Origin: Corynebacterium sp. NML98-0116
Lineage (GTDB): Bacteria > Actinomycetota > Actinomycetes > Mycobacteriales > Mycobacteriaceae
DNA: 64,000 nt
Assembly: GCF_001767255.1 (NCBI RefSeq)
Contig: NZ_CP017639.1
Coordinates: 107,405-171,404, forward strand
Direction: 5' to 3'
This document shows, piece after piece, positions 50,919-60,086 of the stretch. Made by a program: the position numbers and the translations under genes. The first letter of the stretch is position 1. The number at the start of each line of letters is the position of its first letter. The notes beneath the pieces are model-generated. The model was not told the origin of the DNA. It did not search any database and worked only from the letters and a program-made list of their open reading frames with translations.

Positions 50919-52433
50919 ATGACAGCAACCACGTGGCCTGACCCGAAGGATCGCGTCCAGCCAGCCCTCACCGAACCCGCCGCCCGCGGTTGGGTTGAGT
51001 TCCTCGGCGGGCCGATGGGGCGCTTCGCCCAAATTGGTCGCTCCAAGTTCTGGACGCCGCTACGCACCATCTTCGCGCTCGCCTACGTCTTCATTGGCCT
51101 CGGCGCGCTGTCGAAGTCGAACTGCGCAATGGGCAAGTTGGACGATAACGGCATCATGCAGGTCAACTGGGACGGAAACCGGCAGTACACCTCCTTTTGC
51201 TACAACGACATCCTGCCGCTGTACGGCGGCCGCGGCCTGGACCAGCCGGGCTTCGTCTACGACTTCTCCTGGGTTGAGGGTGACCTGACGCGCTACATGG
51301 AGTACCCAGTGCTCGCTGGCCTGTTCCAGCAGTTCTGCGCGTTCATCTCCCGCAACACCTACTTTGCGGTCTCCCGCATCCTGCCGGAATCCGGCTGGTA
51401 CTTCTACGTCACCGTGCTCATCCTGGCCGCCATCTGGGTGGTCACGGCGCGCATGGTGGCGGAGCTAGCCGGTAACCGAATCTGGGACACCTTGCTCGTC
51501 GTCGGCTCCCCGTTGCTGATCATGCACCTGTTCACCAACTGGGACATCCCATCCATCTTCTTCGTCGTGGCAGCCATGCTCGCCGTGCGCAACAAGAAGT
51601 ACTGGCTGGCAGGCGTCCTGATCGGCGCCGGCACCGCATTCAAACTGTGGCCACTGTTCATCCTCGGGGCCTACCTGGTGCTGGCGATCAGGAAGCGCAC
51701 CTTCGTGCCCTTCCTGAAGATGGTGGCCGCCACCGCACTGACCTGGGTGGCGGTGAACCTGCCGGTGTACCTGCACAACCCGGAGGCATGGAACGAGTTC
51801 AACCGCTTGAACACTGACCGCGGCTGGGAGTGGACCACCATCTACGCAGTGATCAACCGCGTCTTCGGCTGGAGCGGATTCGACAGTGGCGAAGGAGCCC
51901 CCGTCATCCTGAACACGGTTACGCTGGTGCTCTTCCTCGCGGGCTGCGCAGCCGTCCTCGTGCTTGGCCTGAAGGCGCCGCGCACGCCGCGCGTCGCCGA
52001 GCTGTTCGTGCTCATCGTCGGCTTCTTCCTCCTCTTCAACAAGGTGTGGAGCCCCCAGTACTCCATCTGGTTCATCGTTCCCGCTGTCCTTGCCCTGCCG
52101 TACTGGCGCCTGCTGCTGACCTGGATGACCGTGGACATGATGGTGTGGCCAGTGCTGATGTGGCACATGATGGGCGAGGACCAAAAGGGTGCTCCTGGCG
52201 CGCTGCTGGACACCGTCATCATCTCCCGCGACGCACTCATCATCGCCATTATGGTGCTGGTTATCCAGCAGATGTTCGGCAAGCGCGAGGACAAAGTTGC
52301 TGCCGCACACAACGGCCACGACCCGCTTCTGACTACCCCTGAAGATTGGAAGGAGCCAGCATGGGATCCGCAACCGTTACCGGAATCGCCTCAATCGCAG
52401 TCGGATTCGGTTTCATCGCCGCAGCGTTCGTAG
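50919..52433 (+). CDS. GT87-type polytopic glycosyltransferase
   Basis: 504 residues with about ten membrane helices. Early extracytoplasmic loop carries acidic residues (YDFSWVEGDLTRYMEYPVLA) and there is a conserved NWDIPSIFFVVAAMLAVRNK; these fit GT87/mannosyltransferase-like actinobacterial proteins (the Rv0051 position in mycobacteria). Probably uses a polyprenyl-phosphate sugar for cell-wall glycans; donor and acceptor unknown. ATG 50919 follows ACGGAG; translation is 10 bases after the PBP stop. The 3' end overlaps the small gene at 52361. Confidence 0.8.
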   Translation: MTATTWPDPKDRVQPALTEPAARGWVEFLGGPMGRFAQIGRSKFWTPLRTIFALAYVFIGLGALSKSNCAMGKLDDNGIMQVNWDGNRQYTSFCYNDILPLYGGRGLDQPGFVYDFSWVEGDLTRYMEYPVLAGLFQQFCAFISRNTYFAVSRILPESGWYFYVTVLILAAIWVVTARMVAELAGNRIWDTLLVVGSPLLIMHLFTNWDIPSIFFVVAAMLAVRNKKYWLAGVLIGAGTAFKLWPLFILGAYLVLAIRKRTFVPFLKMVAATALTWVAVNLPVYLHNPEAWNEFNRLNTDRGWEWTTIYAVINRVFGWSGFDSGEGAPVILNTVTLVLFLAGCAAVLVLGLKAPRTPRVAELFVLIVGFFLLFNKVWSPQYSIWFIVPAVLALPYWRLLLTWMTVDMMVWPVLMWHMMGEDQKGAPGALLDTVIISRDALIIAIMVLVIQQMFGKREDKVAAAHNGHDPLLTTPEDWKEPAWDPQPLPESPQSQSDSVSSPQRS

Positions 52434-52549
52434 CGACGAACCGTCAAGAAATCCCTCGCGCCGTTGGCTACGGTCTTGCCGCTTTTGTCTTCATTACCGT
52501 CATTCCGGTGATCCTCGCGGTCTTCGTAGCCGTGCCCAATCCGCAGTAG
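52361..52549 (+). CDS. Small two-helix membrane protein
   Basis: 62 residues: MGSATVTGIASIAVGFGFIA...NRQEIPRAVGYGLAAFVFIT then VIPVILAVFVAVPNPQ. ATG 52361 is preceded by AAGGAG at good spacing, inside the end of the GT87 gene. It is found at the same place in related genomes. Function unknown. Confidence 0.75.
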   Translation: MGSATVTGIASIAVGFGFIAAAFVATNRQEIPRAVGYGLAAFVFITVIPVILAVFVAVPNPQ

Positions 52550-52694
52550 GGCGGAGGGGGCGTCGAGAAGTATTTTGCCCAGCGTAACGGGTGGGGTACG
52601 CTGGTGGGGTTGCTTGACGCAACGACCCTCCTGCCACCGCACAATGCGGCGGCCGAAAACATTCAAATCTAGACCATAGGAGGTGATGAGGTCC

Positions 52695-52982
52695 GTGCGT
52701 CACTACGAAGTAATGATCATCCTCGATCCACAGCAGGATGAACGCACCGTTGCCCCGTCCCTGGACAAGTTCCTCGAGATCGTCCGTAAGGAAAACGGCA
52801 AGGTAGAAAACGTTGATGTGTGGGGCAAGCAGCGTCTTGCGTACCCAATCAACAAGAAGGAAGAGGGCATCTACGCTGTCATCAATCTTGAATGCGCAGC
52901 AGATACCGTCCAAGAGCTCGATCGTGTGCTGAGCCTGAGCGAATCAGTGCTGCGCACCAAGGTTCTGCGAACCGACAAGTAA
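52695..52982 (+). CDS. rpsF: 30S ribosomal protein S6
   Basis: 95 residues; [20 protein letters not shown] to VLRTDK, highly similar to corynebacterial S6. GTG 52695 is chosen because AGGAGGTGA lies at 52679-52687, eight bases upstream; ATG 52686 falls inside that site. First gene of the rpsF-ssb-rplI block; rpsR is not here, as in other corynebacteria. Confidence 0.97.
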   Translation: MRHYEVMIILDPQQDERTVAPSLDKFLEIVRKENGKVENVDVWGKQRLAYPINKKEEGIYAVINLECAADTVQELDRVLSLSESVLRTKVLRTDK

Positions 52983-53023
52983 AGAACGGCTTTCGGAACC
53001 ACGGAAACGAAGGAGTCAAAACA

Positions 53024-53593
53024 ATGGCACAAGGCGATACACCGATCACCGTCGTCGGCAACCTGGTTGCGGACCCGGAACTGCGGTTTATTCCAAGTGG
53101 TGCAGCGGTAGCGAACTTCCGCATCGCTTCCACGCCACGCCAGTTCAACCGCGACACGAATCAGTGGGAAGACGGCGAGGCCCTGTTTTTGACCTGTAAC
53201 TGCTGGCGTCAGATGGCGGAGAACGTCGCGGAGTCCCTCACCAAGGGTATGCGCGTTATCGTCAACGGTCGCCTGAAGCAGCGCTCCTACCAGACCCGCG
53301 AGGGCGAAAACCGCACCGTGTTTGAGGTCGAAGTTGATGAGGTAGGCCCGTCCCTGAAGTATGCCACCGCGAACGTGCAGCGCACGCCACGCGAGGGCAA
53401 CTCGGGCTACGGTCGCCCACAGCAGCAACAGCAACAGCAGCAGCCTCAGAACATGGGTGGGTTTGGTCAGGCACCGCAGCAGCCTGCACAGCAACAGCAG
53501 CAGGCACAGCAGTCGCAGCCGCAAAACGATCCGTGGAATTCGGCTCCACCTGCCGGTGGATTCGGCGGGATGGACGACGAGCCCCCGTTCTAA
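53024..53593 (+). CDS. ssb: Single-stranded DNA-binding protein
   Basis: 189 residues. N-terminal OB fold ([52 protein letters not shown]), then a glutamine/glycine-rich tail with runs of Gln and the acidic tip GMDDEPPF that recruits replication and repair proteins. ATG 53024 follows AAGGAG. Coats single-stranded DNA in replication and repair. Between rpsF and rplI, the conserved order. Confidence 0.97.
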   Translation: MAQGDTPITVVGNLVADPELRFIPSGAAVANFRIASTPRQFNRDTNQWEDGEALFLTCNCWRQMAENVAESLTKGMRVIVNGRLKQRSYQTREGENRTVFEVEVDEVGPSLKYATANVQRTPREGNSGYGRPQQQQQQQQPQNMGGFGQAPQQPAQQQQQAQQSQPQNDPWNSAPPAGGFGGMDDEPPF

Positions 53594-53640
53594 GCATTTC
53601 CCACACATAAGCATTTTCAACTCAAGGAAGGTTAGGATTC

Positions 53641-54093
53641 ATGAAACTGATCCTCACCGCTGCCGTTGATAACCTTGGCGAGGCAGGCGAGATCGTCGAG
53701 GTCAAGGGCGGCTATGGCCGTAACTTCCTGCTCCCACGTGGCCTGGCTATCCCAGCCACCCGCGGTGCAGAGAAGCAGATCCGTGATATTCAGCGTGTAC
53801 AGAAGGAGCGCGAGGTCCGCGACTTGGACCACGCAAAGGAGCTGCGTGATCAGCTCGACCAGCTGACCGGCGTGAAGGTGCCAGTGCGTACCTCCGAGAA
53901 GGGCAAGCTGTTCGGCTCCGTCAAGCCTGGCGACATCGCAGCAGCTGTCAAGGCAGCCGGCGGTCCATCCCTGGACAAGCGCCGCATCAATGTACCGAAG
54001 GGCCTTGTTACCAAGACCGGTGGATACCAGGTCAAGGTGAACCTCCACGACAGCGTGGAAGGCAAAGTGAACTTCGAGGTCGTTAGCAAATAA
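53641..54093 (+). CDS. rplI: 50S ribosomal protein L9
   Basis: 150 residues: MKLILTAAVDNLGEAGEIVE, GYGRNFLLPRGLAIPAT, the long connecting helix, and a C-terminal domain ending HDSVEGKVNFEVVSK. ATG 53641 follows AAGGAAGG. Last gene of the operon; a strong terminator follows. Confidence 0.97.
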   Translation: MKLILTAAVDNLGEAGEIVEVKGGYGRNFLLPRGLAIPATRGAEKQIRDIQRVQKEREVRDLDHAKELRDQLDQLTGVKVPVRTSEKGKLFGSVKPGDIAAAVKAAGGPSLDKRRINVPKGLVTKTGGYQVKVNLHDSVEGKVNFEVVSK

Positions 54094-54133
54094 CGACGAT
54101 TACCGATAGGTAGTCCAACGACAACAGCTTGAG

Positions 54134-54173
54134 AACGGGTCCCGCTTGTGAGGAGCGGGGCCCGTTTTCGTTT
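54134..54173 (+). terminator. Rho-independent terminator after rplI
   Basis: AACGGGTCCCGC and GCGGGGCCCGTT form a 12-base stem (one mismatch) with a 9-base loop, followed by TTTTCGTTT. Confidence 0.9.
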
Positions 54174-54186
54174 GCCTACCTGCGCT

Positions 54187-54455
54187 TGTGGATAACTCTC
54201 CACAGCGAGGCGGTGTGACCCTCATGTGACGGTGTATATAGCGCACCGTAATCGCCTAGTCAAACCAGCTGGTAGCGGGTTATCCACCGGGGGTACCAAT
54301 GGGTACCGTCTTGAATAAAAGTGGTGTGACCTGCGAAGAGGTCGCTGTAGCGCGCGCTATCGATAGCTTTTCCACACACTCTCCACAAGTTGTGCACACC
54401 CCCTGTGGATAGATCCCAGGCACAATGGAAAACTATTCACAGCCCCTGTGGATAA
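54187..54455. promoter_or_regulatory. Cluster of DnaA-box-like sites upstream of dnaB
   Basis: Exact TGTGGATAA at 54187-54195 and 54447-54455; one-mismatch boxes at 54280-54288 (TTATCCACC), 54369-54377 (TTTTCCACA) and 54404-54412 (TGTGGATAG). Five boxes in 270 bases of gene-free DNA suggest DnaA control of dnaB or a DnaA-titration site. AT content is not high enough to propose an origin. Confidence 0.5.
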
Positions 54456-54529
54456 CTCAACTGGCGGTACGTGAATGTCTGGGGAATCCGGTACGCTGTT
54501 GTGCAACACGAAAGGGTAAAGGGTGCTGC

Positions 54530-56002
54530 ATGGCTGAGAACTCGAGTGCCGCGAGCTTCGACGATTTTGACGACGACTACGTTCCACCACCGGAGCCTCC
54601 AGAGTCCTCGGCGCCACCGGAGCCACGCCAGTGGGACGGTGGGTCGTCGAACTTTAACCGGGGCCGCAAGGACCTGAAGGAGTACCGCCAGCCCCCGCAC
54701 GACGAGCGCGCGGAGCGTTCCGTGCTTGGCGCCATGCTGCTCAACCAGGACGTCATCACTGACGTTTCGGACGCGTTGCGCCCGGAGGACTTTTACTTCC
54801 CGGCGAACCAGCTGGTGTACAAGACCATCACGGACCTGTACTCGCACGGATCCGACATTGACGCGGTGGTCGTCGCAGGCCAGCTGGACCGCAACAACGA
54901 GCTTGAGCGTGTCGGCGGCGCTCCTTACTTGCACACGCTGATCTCCGAGGTGCCGACGGCCGCCAACGCCCGCTACTACGCGGAGATTGTCGAGGAGAAG
55001 TCGATCCTCCGCCAGCTGGTCAACGCCGGTACGCACGTGGTGCAGCTCGGCTATGAGGGTGAAGACGGCATGGAGATCGACGCCGTCGTGGACCGCGCTC
55101 AGCAGGAACTCTTCCAGATCTCCCGCAAGAACGCCGGCGAGGACTACAAGGTGCTCGGCGACCTGCTGCAGGACACCGTCGACGAGCTCGCGGCCATCGC
55201 GCAGGGCGGTGGCCTGGAGCAGGGCGTGCCCACCGGCTTTATTGACCTGGACAAGCTCACCAACGGTCTGCACGCAGGCCAGATGATCATCATCGCGGCG
55301 CGCCCGGGCGTCGGTAAGTCGACGCTGGCGCTCGACTTCATGCGCTCCTGCTCGATCCAGCAGGGCAAGACCTCAGTGATTTTCTCGCTCGAAATGAGCG
55401 CGTCCGAAATCATCATGCGCATGCTTTCGGCCGAAACAGAGATCAAGCTGTCCTCGATGCGCTCGGGGCAGATGGGGGAGCAGGACTGGGAGAAGCTCAC
55501 CCGTCGGCTCGAGGAGATCCAGGACGCCCCACTCTTTATCGACGACTCCCCCAACCTCACCATGATGGAGATCCGCTCTAAGGCGCGCCGGTTGAAGCAG
55601 CAGCAGGGCCTCGACCTGATCGTGCTGGACTACCTGCAGCTGATGAGCTCCGGCAAGCGTGTGGAGTCGCGTCAGCAGGAGGTCTCGGAGTTCTCTCGTA
55701 ACTTGAAGCTGTTGGCGAAGGAGCTCGAGGTACCAGTGATCGCGATTTCGCAGCTCAACCGTGGCCCCGAGGCCCGCACGGACAAGAAACCGCAGCTCGC
55801 TGACCTCCGCGAATCCGGCTCCCTGGAGCAGGACGCGGATATGGTCTTCCTGCTCTACCGCCCGGACTCGCAGGACCGCGACGACGAGCGCGCCGGCGAA
55901 GCCGACATCATCGTGGCGAAGCACCGCGGTGGACCAATCGACACGATTCCGGTTGCGCACCAGCTGCACTACTCGCGCTTCGTGAACATGGCGCACGGCT
56001 AA
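54530..56002 (+). CDS. dnaB: Replicative DNA helicase
   Basis: 490 residues: acidic N-terminal extension, N-domain (PPHDERAERSVLGAMLLNQD), linker and RecA-like domain with Walker A RPGVGKST around residue 258, LIVLDYLQLM (Walker B), SQLNRGPEARTDKKP and QDADMVFLLYRP. No intein interrupts it. The hexamer unwinds DNA at the fork. ATG 54530 follows AAAGGG. Upstream DNA carries DnaA boxes. Confidence 0.97.
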   Translation: MAENSSAASFDDFDDDYVPPPEPPESSAPPEPRQWDGGSSNFNRGRKDLKEYRQPPHDERAERSVLGAMLLNQDVITDVSDALRPEDFYFPANQLVYKTITDLYSHGSDIDAVVVAGQLDRNNELERVGGAPYLHTLISEVPTAANARYYAEIVEEKSILRQLVNAGTHVVQLGYEGEDGMEIDAVVDRAQQELFQISRKNAGEDYKVLGDLLQDTVDELAAIAQGGGLEQGVPTGFIDLDKLTNGLHAGQMIIIAARPGVGKSTLALDFMRSCSIQQGKTSVIFSLEMSASEIIMRMLSAETEIKLSSMRSGQMGEQDWEKLTRRLEEIQDAPLFIDDSPNLTMMEIRSKARRLKQQQGLDLIVLDYLQLMSSGKRVESRQQEVSEFSRNLKLLAKELEVPVIAISQLNRGPEARTDKKPQLADLRESGSLEQDADMVFLLYRPDSQDRDDERAGEADIIVAKHRGGPIDTIPVAHQLHYSRFVNMAHG

Positions 56003-56022
56003 TCCTGCACCCGTCCGGGGGT

Positions 56023-56045
56023 GGACAGCCAAGGCTGTCCTTGCT
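56023..56045 (+). terminator. Hairpin terminator after dnaB
   Basis: GGACAGCC-AA-GGCTGTCC followed by TTGCTT; eight-base perfect stem. Confidence 0.55.
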
Positions 56046-56131
56046 TAGGGTTGGCTCGCCATGCATGACACGCTGCGCGTTTCTGGCTAGCATTGTGGAC
56101 TAACACAGTTACGAACGAAGGAAAAGTCACA

Positions 56132-56326
56132 ATGTCTGTCCGAATGATGCACGACGCACCGTCCGCGTGCGCCCACACGGTGGCCCAATTAGAGGAACGT
56201 ATTACCGTCGCGAAGAACCAGGATTCGACGATGCTGCTGAACCTCCCCCGCAGCATCGACGAGCTGGCCGCCACCTCCCAGCCGAGCGGTGTCCTGCACC
56301 GCCTCCGCGGCCTGTTTAGCGCGTAG
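56132..56326 (+). CDS. Small protein of unknown function
   Basis: 64 residues from ATG 56132, preceded by GAAGGAAAAG. Sequence MSVRMMHDAPSACAHTVAQL, then EERITVAKNQDSTMLLNLPR; helical and soluble. It overlaps the convergent copA end by 11 bases. No family recognised. Confidence 0.5.
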   Translation: MSVRMMHDAPSACAHTVAQLEERITVAKNQDSTMLLNLPRSIDELAATSQPSGVLHRLRGLFSA

Positions 56327-58505
56327 CGCGGAAGCGGCGTAGCCGCAGCGAGTTCGTCACCACGAACACGGATGAAAATGCCATCGCTATGCCTGCGAGC
56401 AGGGGGTTGAGCAGCCCGATGGCTGCCACGGGGATGAGCACCACGTTGTACGCAAAGGCCCAGAACAGGTTGCCTTTGATGGTGCGCAGCGTCGCGCGCG
56501 ACAGGCGGATGCCGTCGGCGGCGCTGACCAGCGAGTTATTCATCAGGGTGATGTCGGAGGCTTCGATGGCCACGTCGGTACCGGCGCCCATCGCCATGCC
56601 GAGGTCGGCCTGCGCGAGCGCTGCGGCGTCGTTCACGCCGTCACCGATCATCGCCACGCGTTTGCCCGCGTCCTGCAGGCTGCGCACCAGTTCGACTTTG
56701 TCGGCGGGGAGTACGCCGGCGGTGACGTTGGCGGCGTCGATACCCACTTCCTTCGCCACGGCGAGCGCGGTCGCGCGGTTGTCGCCCGTGAGCAGGTGCG
56801 GCTCGAGCCCCAGCTCCTTCAGCTTCTCGACGCCCACCCGGGAATCTTCCTTCACGGCGTCGCGCACCGCGATCACTCCCGTGAGCACGCCGTCGACCTC
56901 GACAGCGACTACGGTCGCGCCCGTCGCCTCCATGGACTCAAAGGTCTCCCGGAATTCGCCAAGCTCAACGGTCGGTCTGCCGACCCGGACGTGTGTACCG
57001 TCGACGGTCGCGCTGGCGCCGATGCCTGGCTCGTTGCGGAAGTCGGTGACGGCGGCGCTGGGAGCGTCCTGCACGTGGGCGGCGATGGCGCGGGCAATCG
57101 GGTGCTCCGAATGCGCCTCCACCGCGGCGGCGAGTGCGAGGGCGTCGTTGCTGCCATTCGCGTCAACCACGGTCATTTCGCCGGTGGTGACGGTGCCGGT
57201 CTTGTCCATCACGATGGTGTCCACCTGGCGGGTGGACTCCAGAATCTCCGGGCCGCGGATCAGCAGGCCCAGTTCGGCGCCGCGCCCGGTGCCCACCAGG
57301 ATGGCGGTCGGGGTCGCCAGGCCGAGCGCGCACGGGCACGCGATGATGAGCACCGCCACCGCCGCCGTAAACGCAGCGGCCACGCTATAGCCCAACAGCA
57401 GGTGCGCTACCAGGGAAACCGCCGAGATAGCGATCACGGTCGGGACGAAGATCTGCGCGATCCTGTCCACCAGCCGCTCTACCGGCGCCTTGCCTGCCTG
57501 CGCGTCCTTGACCAGTTGGCCCATCTGCGCCAGCGTCGTGTCCGAACCAACGCGCGTCGCCCGTACAAGGAGGCGCCCGTGCGTGTTCAGGGTCGCGCCC
57601 GTGACGTCGTCGCCTTCCTTGACGTCGACAGGAACAGACTCGCCGGTGAGCATTGAGGCGTCGATCGCCGAGCGTCCCTCGACCACCGTGCCGTCCGTCG
57701 CGACCTTCTCGCCTGGGCGCACCACGAACGTGTCGCCGACCTTCACGTCGGCGATCGGCACGCGCGTTTCCACGCCGTCGCGCAGCACAGTCGCGTCCTT
57801 CGCGCCCATGTGCAGCAAGTTGCGTAACGCCTCGGAGCTGCGCCCCTTCGCGCGGTTCTCGAACCAGCGCCCAAGCAGCAAGAACGTGATGACGACGCAC
57901 ACCGTCTCCAGATAGACCTCGTCCATCCCGGCAGAGTTCGGCGTCAGGCTCATGTGCATTCTCATGCCCGGTTCGCCCGCGTTGCCGAAGAACAGTGCAT
58001 AGATCGACCACCCGTAGGCGGCCGTGGTGCCCATGGAAATCAGCGTATCCATGGTCATGCTGCCGTGACGCAAGTTCAACAGGGCATTGCGGTGGAACAG
58101 CGACCCTGCCGAGAAATACACCAGGGTCGTGGCAGCAAACGCCGCCCACTGCCAGTACGTGAACTGTAACGCCGGAATCATCGACACCAGCATCACCGGC
58201 AGCGATACCGCAGCGGACCACACGATGGTCCACAGGAGGGTGTCGCGCTCGGGTTCGGAGGGGGCGTCGGCAAGCGGCTCGTCGGCGTCGGTGAATGTGA
58301 ACGCATCGTAGCCCGCGTTCCGGATCGTCTTGATCAACGAATCAGGGTCAGCGAGCGCCGGATCGTACTCGACGGTGGCGGTTTCCGTCGAAAAGTTCAC
58401 CGACGCCTCGACCCCCTCCATCTTGTTCAGCTTCCGCTGCACCCGCGACGAGCACGACGTACACGTCATGCCCGAAACGCCGAGTTCTATCTGTGCAGTC
58501 GACAT
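56316..58505 (-). CDS. copA: Copper-translocating P1B-type ATPase
   Basis: 729 residues: one N-terminal HMA domain with GMTCTSCSSR (12-21), eight membrane helices, CPC metal site at 390-392 (ACPCALGLATPTAI), phosphorylation site D434 in DKTGTVT, HSEHPIARAI (conserved HP) and GDGVNDAAAL. Exports Cu(I) from the cytoplasm. Its start overlaps the copZ stop by one base, so they are co-translated. Cu(I) rather than Zn is indicated by CPC and the copZ partner. Confidence 0.93.
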   Translation of the reverse strand: MSTAQIELGVSGMTCTSCSSRVQRKLNKMEGVEASVNFSTETATVEYDPALADPDSLIKTIRNAGYDAFTFTDADEPLADAPSEPERDTLLWTIVWSAAVSLPVMLVSMIPALQFTYWQWAAFAATTLVYFSAGSLFHRNALLNLRHGSMTMDTLISMGTTAAYGWSIYALFFGNAGEPGMRMHMSLTPNSAGMDEVYLETVCVVITFLLLGRWFENRAKGRSSEALRNLLHMGAKDATVLRDGVETRVPIADVKVGDTFVVRPGEKVATDGTVVEGRSAIDASMLTGESVPVDVKEGDDVTGATLNTHGRLLVRATRVGSDTTLAQMGQLVKDAQAGKAPVERLVDRIAQIFVPTVIAISAVSLVAHLLLGYSVAAAFTAAVAVLIIACPCALGLATPTAILVGTGRGAELGLLIRGPEILESTRQVDTIVMDKTGTVTTGEMTVVDANGSNDALALAAAVEAHSEHPIARAIAAHVQDAPSAAVTDFRNEPGIGASATVDGTHVRVGRPTVELGEFRETFESMEATGATVVAVEVDGVLTGVIAVRDAVKEDSRVGVEKLKELGLEPHLLTGDNRATALAVAKEVGIDAANVTAGVLPADKVELVRSLQDAGKRVAMIGDGVNDAAALAQADLGMAMGAGTDVAIEASDITLMNNSLVSAADGIRLSRATLRTIKGNLFWAFAYNVVLIPVAAIGLLNPLLAGIAMAFSSVFVVTNSLRLRRFRATR

Positions 58506-58705
58506 TAGAGTAGCTTGAACCCCGCTTCCTCAACCGCCTTATCGACGTCCTCCCTGCTCACCTCTGCACCCTCAACCACAACCTCGCCGGTTGTGTGATC
58601 AGCCTTCACCGAGGTCACGCCCGGGATTTCCCCGACCTCTTCCTGGATGCTGAGCTCGCAATGCCCGCAGCTCATACCCTCAACCTGGAATGTTTGCGTT
58701 GCCAT
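58505..58705 (-). CDS. copZ: Copper chaperone (HMA domain)
   Basis: 66 residues, single HMA domain with GMSCGHCELSI metal loop. It would hand Cu(I) to the CopA ATPase. ATG 58705 follows GGAAGG; an upstream start is less likely. First gene of copZA. No CsoR- or CueR-like regulator is in the window. Confidence 0.92.
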   Translation of the reverse strand: MATQTFQVEGMSCGHCELSIQEEVGEIPGVTSVKADHTTGEVVVEGAEVSREDVDKAVEEAGFKLL

Positions 58706-58798
58706 GTTATTTCCTTCCTTCCTGCGGGAATCGCCCCGCACTTGTTAGTGTTGCATTAATAGCTGCCAAACTAGCAAAAAACGAAAAGGAGCTACCTA

Positions 58799-59173
58799 AT
58801 GGCCACAACCGACCTCACTGAGGAAACATTCCAGGAAACCGTTCTCGGAGAGGGCATTGTCATCGTCGACTGCTGGGCGTCCTGGTGCGGCCCCTGCCGC
58901 CAGTTCGCGCCTGTTTACGAAAAGGTCTCCGAGAAGCACCCGGATGTGACCTTTGCGAAGCTCAACACCGAGGAATACCAGCAAGTAGCGGTCGCCCTGG
59001 ATATCCAGGCGATCCCGACGCTCATGGCGTTCCGTGACGGAATCATGGTCTACCGCGAAGCCGGCGCCCTACCGGAGTCCGCATTCAACGACCTTGTCGA
59101 GCAAGTCAAGGCACTCGACATGGACGAGGTCCGCCGCCAGGTCGAGGCCCAAAACGCGCAGGAGGGACAGTAA
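58799..59173 (+). CDS. Thioredoxin
   Basis: 124 residues, with active site WCGPC in VDCWASWCGPCRQFAP and cis-Pro AIPTLMAF. ATG 58799 follows AAAGGAGC. A C-terminal helical tail of about 20 residues is longer than E. coli TrxA. It overlaps the PspA-like gene start by one base. General disulfide reductase; the pairing with PspA suggests an envelope-stress link, which is inferred. Confidence 0.92.
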   Translation: MATTDLTEETFQETVLGEGIVIVDCWASWCGPCRQFAPVYEKVSEKHPDVTFAKLNTEEYQQVAVALDIQAIPTLMAFRDGIMVYREAGALPESAFNDLVEQVKALDMDEVRRQVEAQNAQEGQ

Positions 59174-59904
59174 TGGCAAACCCATTCGTGAAGGGCTGGA
59201 AGTACCTGATGCAGTCCTTCGACACCAAGATCGACGAAAACGCCGACCCGAAGGTGCAAATCCAGCAGGCCGTCGCCGCCGCCAAGAAGCAGCACCAAGA
59301 AATCACTGAGCACGCAGCCGCCATCATTGGCAACCGCAACCAGCTCAGCATGAAACTGGATCGCCTGCTGAAGTCCCAGCAGGACCTCGAGGCGAAGACT
59401 AAGACCGCCCTCCAAATGAACGACGACTCCGCCGCCGAGGTCATCGCCACCCAGCTGGTGTCCGTCGAGCAGGAACTCGAGCAAACCAAGCAGGCCTACG
59501 CCTCCGCCGAGCAAGCCGCGCAGGAAGCTCAGGCGAAGCAGAAGGAATCCGAGGCGCGCCTGCAGGAGCAGCTCGCCCAGGTCTCCCAGCTGGAATCCCA
59601 GCTTGACCAGGCGAAGATGCAAGAGCAGACCACCAAGACCATGGACTCCCTCAACCAGTTCGGCGGCGACGACAACGTCCCGACCCTCGACGGCGTCCGC
59701 GACAAGATCGAGCGCCGCTACGCCCAGGCACTCGGCGAACAGGAGCTGGCCAAGTCCTCGATGACCGACCGGATGACCGAAATCGAGTCCGCTGGCAGCG
59801 ATGTTGCCGCCAGCGCCCGCCTGGATCAGATCCGTGCTGAGCTTTCCGGCGGCAAGTCCTCCTCATCCGAGGCTCCGAAGGAAATCGAGTCCAGCGAGGA
59901 CTAG
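59173..59904 (+). CDS. PspA/IM30-family protein
   Basis: 243 residues, almost entirely coiled coil (QLVSVEQELEQTKQAYASAE, QAKQKESEARLQEQLAQVSQ) with the PspA start MANPFVKGWKYLMQSFDTKI. Forms ESCRT-III-like polymers that maintain membranes in stress. Starts at the base overlapping the thioredoxin stop (TAATG). The Ser/Glu-rich tail (GGKSSSSEAPKEIESSED) is typical of actinobacteria. A long inverted repeat follows. Confidence 0.85.
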   Translation: MANPFVKGWKYLMQSFDTKIDENADPKVQIQQAVAAAKKQHQEITEHAAAIIGNRNQLSMKLDRLLKSQQDLEAKTKTALQMNDDSAAEVIATQLVSVEQELEQTKQAYASAEQAAQEAQAKQKESEARLQEQLAQVSQLESQLDQAKMQEQTTKTMDSLNQFGGDDNVPTLDGVRDKIERRYAQALGEQELAKSSMTDRMTEIESAGSDVAASARLDQIRAELSGGKSSSSEAPKEIESSED

Positions 59905-59931
59905 GAAAACCTCAGCGCCGCAAACTGTAGT

Positions 59932-59990
59932 AACAGGATTGTAGTATTCCCCGAAAATGCGTTCGAAATGGGGATTACTACAATCCTGTT
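59932..59990. repeat. Long inverted repeat after pspA-like gene
   Basis: Arms AACAGGATTGTAGTATTCCCC and its complement GGGGATTACTACAATCCTGTT pair at 20 of 21 positions with a 17-base loop. No T run follows, so a simple terminator is doubtful; it may be an end of a small element or a structured RNA 3' end. Confidence 0.55.
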
Positions 59991-60032
59991 GCTCACATTT
60001 AGAAAAACCGCAGCGCACAACGCAAAAAGAAC

Positions 60033-60066
60033 GCCCCTGCCCGACCTGAATGTGTCGGACAGGGGC
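60033..60066 (-). terminator. Terminator of the NYN-domain gene
   Basis: On the minus strand GCCCCTGTCCGAC pairs with GTCGGGCAGGGGC and is followed by GTTCTTTTTGC: a strong intrinsic terminator 21 bases after the stop at 60087. Confidence 0.8.
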
Positions 60067-60086
60067 CTTGCTGTCTCGAAAGTGTG

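Noticed and set aside
54187..54455. Chromosomal origin
   Set aside because: DnaA boxes present but no AT-rich unwinding region and no dnaA/dnaN genes nearby.
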